A DNA stretch of 11,259 nucleotides from Acidimicrobiaceae bacterium. GTDB taxonomy: Bacteria > Actinomycetota > Acidimicrobiia > Acidimicrobiales > RAAP-2. Within the stretch, counting starts at the first letter, position 1. Each line of letters begins with the position of its first letter. This document shows positions 6,433 through 11,259 of the stretch, in pieces. The position numbers and the translations under genes are program-made. The DNA is taken from positions 1 to 11,259 of the forward strand of contig PMAL01000110.1 in assembly GCA_003152555.1 (NCBI GenBank), in the 5' to 3' direction. Under the pieces are notes generated by a model. That model saw only the letters and a list, made by a program, of their open reading frames with translations, had not been told where the DNA came from and did not search any database.

Positions 6433-7565
6433 ACGAGATGCGCTTCGATCACGTCTGGAAACTGTTCGAGGGCAATGCCGTTGTCTCGGACCTTGATCTG
6501 AAAATTCGTGAAGGTGAATTTCTCGTACTCGTCGGGCCGTCAGGTTGTGGCAAGACCACGTCACTTCGAATGCTCGCAGGTTTGGAGCGTCCCAGCCATG
6601 GGCGAATCTGGATGGGTGACAAGGACGTGACCGACCTTCCCACCGGTCAGCGCGACGTCTCCATGGTGTTTCAGAGTTACGCGCTTTATCCCAACATGAG
6701 CGTGAAGAAGAATCTGGCGTTTGGTCCCAAGGTTCGCAAGGAACCGAAGAAGGATCTCGATAGGCGCATCAACGAGGTCGCGGACTTGCTCGGGATTCGC
6801 CAACTCCTCAACCGGTCGCCATCGGCGCTTTCCGGCGGCCAGCGCCAGCGCGTGGCTCTCGGACGGGCGCTCATTCGCGAGCCGCAGGTGTTCCTGATGG
6901 ACGAGCCGCTCTCTAACCTTGACGCGGCGCTGCGTGTGCAGATGCGCGCCGAGTTAATACGGCTCCACAACCGGCTGGAAAACACCACCACCGTCTACGT
7001 CACTCACGACCAAGTTGAAGCCCTCACCATGGGCGACCGTGTCGCGGTCTTAAAGGACGGCGTGCTGCTGCAAGTGGACAGCGCCAACGATCTCTACGAA
7101 TATCCCGAGTCAGTGTTCGTCGGCGAATTCATTGGATCTCCCAAGATGAACGTCCAGCCGGGCTCGCTCAACACGTCCGGTGGCGTCGCCAACATTGAAT
7201 GTCTCGGCGTGCGCACCACATTGAGCCCGGAGATTACGGGCCGGATCGAAGCGACGCCGTCCGGAGGCTCGGTGCTCGTGGGCATCCGTCCCCACGACCT
7301 GCACCTCGCAGGAGAGTCTGGTCCGGAGAGTGAACGCGTGCAGGGATTAATTGACATCGTCGAGCACACCGGCACCGAAGTCTTCGCCACGATAGACGTG
7401 GGCGACGCGAAAGTCATTGCGCGCCTGCCGCGCACGCCACTGCCCGTGCGCGGGCAAAAGGTGGAGCTTGCTTTTAATGCAGATCGTGTCCTGCTCTTTG
7501 ACGTGGAGTCTCGCAAGAGTCTGCTGCGTCGGGATTCAGAACGAGAAAAAGTCAGTATCAGGTAG
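6429..7565 (+). CDS. Carbohydrate ABC importer ATPase (MalK/UgpC/MsmK type)
   Basis: The 378-residue cytoplasmic ATPase powers the importer encoded next to it. All catalytic motifs are intact: Walker A GPSGCGKT (36-43), Q-loop FQSYALYP (Q82), signature LSGGQRQRVALGRAL (134-148), Walker B VFLMDEPLSNLD (154-165, with E159) and switch histidine VTHDQVEA (H193). From about residue 235 it has the MalK-type C-terminal TOBE region, including VGIRPHDL. Length is normal for CUT1 ATPases. The GTG at 6429 has GGGGA eight bases upstream; an ATG three codons later is the alternative start. It is the first gene of the operon (ATPase, binding protein, two permeases). ATPases of this group can serve more than one importer, but a dedicated role is likely here. 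Confidence 0.95.
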   Translation: MNEMRFDHVWKLFEGNAVVSDLDLKIREGEFLVLVGPSGCGKTTSLRMLAGLERPSHGRIWMGDKDVTDLPTGQRDVSMVFQSYALYPNMSVKKNLAFGPKVRKEPKKDLDRRINEVADLLGIRQLLNRSPSALSGGQRQRVALGRALIREPQVFLMDEPLSNLDAALRVQMRAELIRLHNRLENTTTVYVTHDQVEALTMGDRVAVLKDGVLLQVDSANDLYEYPESVFVGEFIGSPKMNVQPGSLNTSGGVANIECLGVRTTLSPEITGRIEATPSGGSVLVGIRPHDLHLAGESGPESERVQGLIDIVEHTGTEVFATIDVGDAKVIARLPRTPLPVRGQKVELAFNADRVLLFDVESRKSLLRRDSEREKVSIR

Positions 7566-7634
7566 GGGGAGGCTGCCCAAGCAGTAGGCGTCAAGAAGAT
7601 TAGAAAAAGTCCAACTAGGGGGAATATCTACGTT
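7566..7634 (+). other. ATPase-binding protein intergenic region
   Basis: This 69-bp gap holds a 4-bp stem CTGC/GCAG (7573-7584) without a T-run, and AGGGGGA (7617-7623), which is the probable ribosome binding site of the binding-protein gene although its 11-base spacing is rather long. TAGGGGGA occurs twice, at the ATPase stop codon and at 7616. I see no convincing promoter. Confidence 0.45.
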
Positions 7635-9032
7635 ATGAAAATCATGAAGAAAGCATCACTACATAAGTTCATCGCCGGGGCCGCAGTCATGGCCATGGCG
7701 GGGACGGCTATCACGTTAGGTGGCGGCGCAATGACGGCGGGCGCGTCGAGCAAGGTCACCATCTCGGTGGCCTACGCGGCCAACACCACGTTTGACACCA
7801 CTCCGCTGGGCACCACGTGGTGGGGTCAAGTGAAGAAGGAATTCGAGGCGCAGTACCCGAACGTGACCGTCAAGCTGGTTGCGGTCCAGGGTGGTGAGCC
7901 GGACTTCCTGACGAAGTTGGCGCTGCTGTACCACACGGCGTCAACGGCGCCCACGCTGGCGCAGTTCCCGTCAACCGAGATTGCGCTCTACGCGTCGACG
8001 GACTACTTGATGCCGATGAACAAGTACTTGGCTACGACATCGTGGTTCAAGGAATATCCAAAGGTCATCCAGAACGAGGGACTGATCAAGGGCAACATCT
8101 ACGCCGTGAGCTCGGGGGAGAACAACGTCGGTCTGTACTACGACAAGGCCATCCTGACCAAGGCCGGGATCAAGCTTCCGTGGCAGCCCAAGACCTGGCA
8201 GGACATCATCACTGCGGCTCAGGCCATTAAGAAGGCCGAACCCAAGGTGATTCCGTTGTGGCTCAACGCCGGAACGGCCGCCGGACCCAATGGTGCCGGA
8301 TACGGCATCTTGAACATGCTGGCCGGATCCAGCACACCGACAATCCAGACGTCGAGCGGAAAAATGGTGGTGAGCAGCCCGGGAATCTTGCAGGCGCTCA
8401 ACTTCTACCACACCGTCTTTGCCGATGGCTTGGGTGCGCCAACGTCCCAATTGTTCAGCCCGAACAACGCGCCGAACATTCCCTCGACGGACTTCTTCAA
8501 GGGGACGCTGGGTATTGCGGTGAGCGCGAACTTCATTGGTGGCAACTGGACCAAGCAAGTGAGCTTCCCGTACTGGGCGCAGGCGTCAACCGCCATGGGC
8601 GTCGCTGGTCTACCGACCGCGAGTGGCAAGGGCTACGCGTCGACACTGAGTGGTTGGGACTACGGCATTTCGTCGGGGGCTTCCGCAGCGCAGGCAACCG
8701 CCGCGGAGAACTTCATGAACGTTGCCCAAGAGTCAACGAACTTGATTGACGCGGGCAACTGGGCCGGTTGGGTTCCTCCGGTGCAGTCCGACTGGACCGT
8801 GCCGCTGTACACCAACTTCGCGGCTCCGTTCAACGAGGAGTTCGGAAAGTTGCTGCCGTACTCGACAGAACTGCCGTCGAGTTCCAACTACAACGTATGG
8901 GTTCAGGGTATGGAGCAGGTGAGTGGGACTATCGCTCAGACACCGAGCACCACCGGGGCGCAGGCAATGGCCCAACTGAAGCAGTACGTCACCAACCAAT
9001 TAGGTCCGAGCGAAGTTACAACGCTCAAATAG
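7635..9032 (+). CDS. Extracellular carbohydrate-binding protein of the ABC importer
   Basis: The 465-residue protein resembles family 1 extracellular solute-binding proteins of CUT1 sugar importers. It has a Sec-type signal peptide: basic n-region (MKIMKKASLHK), hydrophobic core about 12-33, and probable cleavage after an A-x-A near residue 37 (TAGA/SSK). The mature N-terminus begins with a beta strand (KVTISVAYA), followed by the usual region WWGQVKKEFEAQYPNVTVKLV, then LPWQPKTWQDIITAAQAIKK near the middle. It has no cysteine anywhere, hence no lipobox, which is unusual if the host is a monoderm actinobacterium. The substrate cannot be read from the sequence; the iol setting suggests an inositol or inositol derivative. 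Aromatic residues are plentiful, as expected for a sugar site. Confidence 0.9.
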   Translation: MKIMKKASLHKFIAGAAVMAMAGTAITLGGGAMTAGASSKVTISVAYAANTTFDTTPLGTTWWGQVKKEFEAQYPNVTVKLVAVQGGEPDFLTKLALLYHTASTAPTLAQFPSTEIALYASTDYLMPMNKYLATTSWFKEYPKVIQNEGLIKGNIYAVSSGENNVGLYYDKAILTKAGIKLPWQPKTWQDIITAAQAIKKAEPKVIPLWLNAGTAAGPNGAGYGILNMLAGSSTPTIQTSSGKMVVSSPGILQALNFYHTVFADGLGAPTSQLFSPNNAPNIPSTDFFKGTLGIAVSANFIGGNWTKQVSFPYWAQASTAMGVAGLPTASGKGYASTLSGWDYGISSGASAAQATAAENFMNVAQESTNLIDAGNWAGWVPPVQSDWTVPLYTNFAAPFNEEFGKLLPYSTELPSSSNYNVWVQGMEQVSGTIAQTPSTTGAQAMAQLKQYVTNQLGPSEVTTLK

Positions 9033-9059
9033 GTCGGACGAGGAAACGAGGGTAACTAC

Positions 9060-9077
9060 GTGAGGCGAGGGCGGTGA
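9060..9077 (+). other. Five-codon mini-frame overlapping permease 1 start
   Basis: GTG at 9060 lies seven bases after GAGGG and opens five codons (V-R-R-G-R) ending in TGA at 9075-9077, which overlaps the permease GTG (9074) as GTGA. This may be a translational coupling device or simple coincidence in purine-rich DNA. Confidence 0.2.
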
Positions 9078-10000
9078 CGGTGACAGCGATTCTTTCTGAC
9101 GTCGCCACCGCCCCTCACGTGGGCGACCTCTGGAAGACCCGTCACGATAAGACACGCTTCCAGTGGAGCAGTCTGGCGTTGCTGACACCCGCGTTCGGAC
9201 TGCTCGCGGTGCTCTTTCTCATACCGATGGGCTACGCGGTCTATCTCGGTTTGACGAATCTCACCCTGGTCGGGCCGACGGCGATCAAGTGGGGCTTCAC
9301 TGGCACGCAGAACCTCGTGCGGATGAAGTCCGACACCGAATTCTGGACTTCGCTGTGGACTACCGGTTTCTTCATCGCGGGTTCGATTTTGGGCGTGGTG
9401 GTCATTGGTTACGGTCTGGCGTCGTTGTTGATGCGAGCGCGTCCATGGATGCGCATCATCGTCGGCGGCATTGTTGTGATCGCCTGGATGATGCCCGCGG
9501 TCACCGCCGGTATGACTTGGTATGCCTCGACGACCGGGGGCGGCACGTTCGGCACTCTCACCGGACTGCATAACACGAACTTTCTTGACAACGCGCCACT
9601 GCTGATCGTCACCCTCGCCAACATTTGGTCGATGACTGGGTTCTGCATGCTGGTCATGGGGGCCGCGCTGCGCAATATTCCGAGTGAAGCGATTGAAGCC
9701 GCGGTGGTAGAAAACGCCTCGCCGTGGCAACGCTTCCGGTTGATTGTGCTACCGCTCATGCGCCCGACCATCATTGCGGTGGTGCTGCTCGTGGCCCTGT
9801 TGTCGCTCGCCAATTTCTCGTTGATTTACATAATGACCCAGGGCGGTCCCGGGACCGCGACCAATATCCTTCCGCTGTACTCCTATGAGCAGGCCTTCAC
9901 GTTCAACAATCTGGCGTACGGCGCGCTCATCGGCAACGTGATGGTGATCATCGCTTCGATATTTGGCGTCCTCTACGTGCGCATTGCGGCAAGATCATGA
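9074..10000 (+). CDS. ABC importer permease 1 (MalF-type, CUT1)
   Basis: The 308-residue inner-membrane permease has six predicted helices near residues 33-57, 95-120, 128-150, 175-198, 232-253 and 285-304. The cytoplasmic coupling loop that contacts the ATPase is clear: EAAVVENASPWQRFRLIVLP (208-227). The loop has asparagine where the family consensus EAA-x3-G has glycine. MTQGGPGTATNILPLYSYEQAF, between the last two helices, is typical of MalF/UgpA-like subunits. GTG 9074 has GAGG eight bases upstream; GTG 9080 is an equally spaced alternative. It lies 41 bp after the binding-protein gene, and its stop overlaps the next permease in an ATGA. It would form the channel with permease 2. Confidence 0.93.
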   Translation: MTVTAILSDVATAPHVGDLWKTRHDKTRFQWSSLALLTPAFGLLAVLFLIPMGYAVYLGLTNLTLVGPTAIKWGFTGTQNLVRMKSDTEFWTSLWTTGFFIAGSILGVVVIGYGLASLLMRARPWMRIIVGGIVVIAWMMPAVTAGMTWYASTTGGGTFGTLTGLHNTNFLDNAPLLIVTLANIWSMTGFCMLVMGAALRNIPSEAIEAAVVENASPWQRFRLIVLPLMRPTIIAVVLLVALLSLANFSLIYIMTQGGPGTATNILPLYSYEQAFTFNNLAYGALIGNVMVIIASIFGVLYVRIAARS

Positions 10001-10902
10001 CGACGCACGTAGACACCAATCCGGGCAATCCGCCCGAACTCGACGCCGCTGCGGACGGTTCTCCGGTTCTCCCGCCGGAGAATCGTCCGACGCAGAGCAC
10101 CGCCCTGCGCAGTCTCACAACCAACACGGTGCTCGGGGGGATCGGACTGCTGTTCGTCGCGCCGATGCTCTGGTTGCTGCTGGCCTCGGTTGATTCGCAC
10201 GCGTCCTGGGGCATTGAGTGGCCGCATTTCTCTCTGATCAATTTCAAACACGTCTTGACGGGCAGCCTGCTGCACTCGCTCCTTAACAGCGTGATTCTGG
10301 CCGTCATCTCGACCGCCATTGCGTCGATCGCCGGCGTGTTCGCCGCGTACTCGTTCTCGCGGCGCAAGATTCCCTTCAAGGGTCCCCTGCTGCTCTTCAT
10401 CCTCTTTTCCTCGGGCGTGCCGCTCACCATCATGGTGATTCCCGTCTACGAGATTTTCGCGAGGTTCGGTTTCTTAAGCCTCTTCCCAACGGCGGTGTTC
10501 CTGTCGGTCACCTCGTTGCCGTTCGAGGTCTATCTCATGAAGAACTTCATCGACGCCGTCCCGATTGACTTTGAGGAGGCCGCCCGAATGGAGCAAGCGA
10601 GCACGTTGCAGATTTTGCGTCGGGTGATCATCCCGTTGGCGATGCCGGGCATCGCCGCGGCCGCAATCTTCGGCTTCGTCAACGCGTGGGGGTCGTTCAT
10701 AGTCCCGCTGATCCTTATCAGCTCGAACTCGCAGCAGCCCGCACCCATCGCGCTCTACACCTTCCTCACGTTGCCCAAGGTGGAATTCGGCAACATCGCC
10801 GCCTATTCGCTGGTCTTTTGCATCCCTGTCTTCGTGCTCTACGCCGCGTCGGCCCGACTCTTCCGCGAAGGCTTCGTGCTCGGCGGCGGTGTCAAGGGAT
10901 GA
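9997..10902 (+). CDS. ABC importer permease 2 (MalG-type, CUT1)
   Basis: The 301-residue permease has a long, polar, proline-rich N-terminal tail (about 40 residues) before the first helix near 45-64. Further helices lie near 95-120, 129-152, 160-182, 213-240 and 265-287. The coupling loop reads EEAARMEQASTLQILRRVIIP (193-213); glutamine replaces the consensus glycine. The segment GVPLTIMVIPVYEIFARFGF and the C-terminus ARLFREGFVLGGGVKG are typical of MalG/AraQ-like subunits. The start ATG overlaps the permease 1 stop (ATGA), so the two chains are probably made in equal amounts as a heterodimer. Confidence 0.94.
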   Translation: MTTHVDTNPGNPPELDAAADGSPVLPPENRPTQSTALRSLTTNTVLGGIGLLFVAPMLWLLLASVDSHASWGIEWPHFSLINFKHVLTGSLLHSLLNSVILAVISTAIASIAGVFAAYSFSRRKIPFKGPLLLFILFSSGVPLTIMVIPVYEIFARFGFLSLFPTAVFLSVTSLPFEVYLMKNFIDAVPIDFEEAARMEQASTLQILRRVIIPLAMPGIAAAAIFGFVNAWGSFIVPLILISSNSQQPAPIALYTFLTLPKVEFGNIAAYSLVFCIPVFVLYAASARLFREGFVLGGGVKG

Positions 10903-10989
10903 CCGCATACCCGTGTTGTGCTGTAGCGTCGTCACCGTGCAAAAAATGAGCGTGGGCTATTTCGGTTCCTTCAAAATAGGAGCCACGTC
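10903..10989 (+). other. Permease 2-oxidoreductase intergenic region
   Basis: This 87-bp gap holds a weak AT-rich inverted repeat CTATTT (10957-10962) with AAATAG (10974-10979), which touches the AGGAG ribosome binding site (10978-10982) of the next gene. No T-run follows, so it is not a convincing terminator, and no clear promoter is visible. Co-transcription with the importer genes is likely. Confidence 0.4.
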
Positions 10990-11259
10990 GTGAGTCGCCG
11001 CTTGCGGGTCGGCGTAATTGGCACGGGCATCATTGGCCAAGTGATGCACCTGCATTTCCTGCGCGAGTTGAGCGACCGGTTCGAGATTGCCGCCATCTGT
11101 GACCTCTCACGCGAGAATGCGACGCGCTGCGCGCAGGAGTACGGCGTGGCGTCGGTCTATACCGACTGGCGCGAGATGATTAAGGAACCGCTCGACGCGG
11201 TGATGATCCTCACCTCGGGTAGCCACGCGCCGATCGCCATTGAGTCGGCCCAACGGGGA
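10990..11259 (+). CDS. Gfo/Idh/MocA-family oxidoreductase, N-terminal part (truncated by window edge)
   Basis: I translated 90 codons from GTG 10990 to the window end with no stop. AGGAG lies seven bases before the GTG. The N-terminus is a Rossmann fold for NAD(P): RLRVGVIGTGIIGQVMHLHF, with GxGxxG at 11-16, then the strand FEIAAICDLS whose aspartate would hold the adenosine ribose, and LDAVMILTSGSHAPIAIESA after the second half-motif. This is the Gfo/Idh/MocA family, which includes inositol 2-dehydrogenase (IolG) and scyllo-inositol dehydrogenases. The visible part lacks the S-W-G-P-x-H motif I associate with classical IolG, so I do not call it iolG. By position it may oxidise the imported cyclitol or a derivative. 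The lysine of the E-K-P catalytic motif lies beyond the edge. Confidence 0.88.
   Translation, partial: MSRRLRVGVIGTGIIGQVMHLHFLRELSDRFEIAAICDLSRENATRCAQEYGVASVYTDWREMIKEPLDAVMILTSGSHAPIAIESAQRG

Noticed and set aside
7971..8558. Long minus-strand open frame within the binding-protein gene
   Set aside because: It is antisense to a well-supported gene and its translation has no family features; high GC content makes such shadow frames common.
9056..9730. Minus-strand open frame of about 224 codons over permease 1
   Set aside because: The product is rich in H, R, Q and D without hydrophobic cores, as expected of an antisense shadow of a membrane protein gene.
10957..10979. Inverted repeat CTATTT/AAATAG as a terminator after permease 2
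   Set aside because: The stem is short and AT-rich with no T-run, and it overlaps the ribosome binding site of the next gene.
1..11259. CRISPR arrays, insertion sequences, tRNA or rRNA genes
   Set aside because: I saw no regularly spaced repeats, transposase motifs, terminal repeats or RNA-gene signatures; nearly all of the window is metabolic coding sequence.

Overview
The window is a moderately high-GC bacterial locus for uptake and breakdown of myo-inositol or a related cyclitol. Gene content and style suggest an actinobacterium. The evidence is frequent GTG starts, a chain of tightly overlapping genes, and an aldolase of the type found in actinobacterial iol operons (Corynebacterium 'Cgl0158' family) beside iolC, iolB and iolD. 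The exact lineage cannot be read from the sequence; the class Acidimicrobiia is only a guess.

Layout. Left block, minus strand, read from about 5253 down to 1: iolC (5-dehydro-2-deoxygluconokinase), an IolJ/LacD-like aldolase, iolB (5-deoxyglucuronate isomerase), iolD (TPP-dependent trione hydrolase), then after a 71-bp gap a major facilitator (MFS) transporter cut by the window edge. The first four overlap by 4-8 bp and form one operon. Centre: a GntR/UTRA regulator on the plus strand, divergent from iolC. Right block, plus strand: a four-gene CUT1-type carbohydrate ABC importer (ATPase, binding protein, two permeases), then the start of a Gfo/Idh/MocA oxidoreductase cut by the right edge.

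How it fits together. The importer, and perhaps the MFS protein, would bring in the cyclitol. An oxidoreductase would oxidise it, and IolD, IolB, IolC and the aldolase would carry it through ring opening, isomerisation, phosphorylation and cleavage. iolE (dehydratase), a recognisable iolG and iolA (methylmalonate-semialdehyde dehydrogenase) are not in the window and must lie elsewhere if the pathway is complete.

Regulation. The two intergenic regions beside the GntR gene carry matching 26-bp elements: TGTC-N17-GACA ends plus an internal ATAGCAGT. In each, one end lies in the predicted -35 box, of the iolC promoter in one case and of the importer promoter in the other. This suggests one GntR-type repressor controls both blocks. 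The importer mRNA also has an approximately 160-nt leader containing a 27-codon reading frame with a strong ribosome binding site, whose stop overlaps the ATPase start (GTGA).
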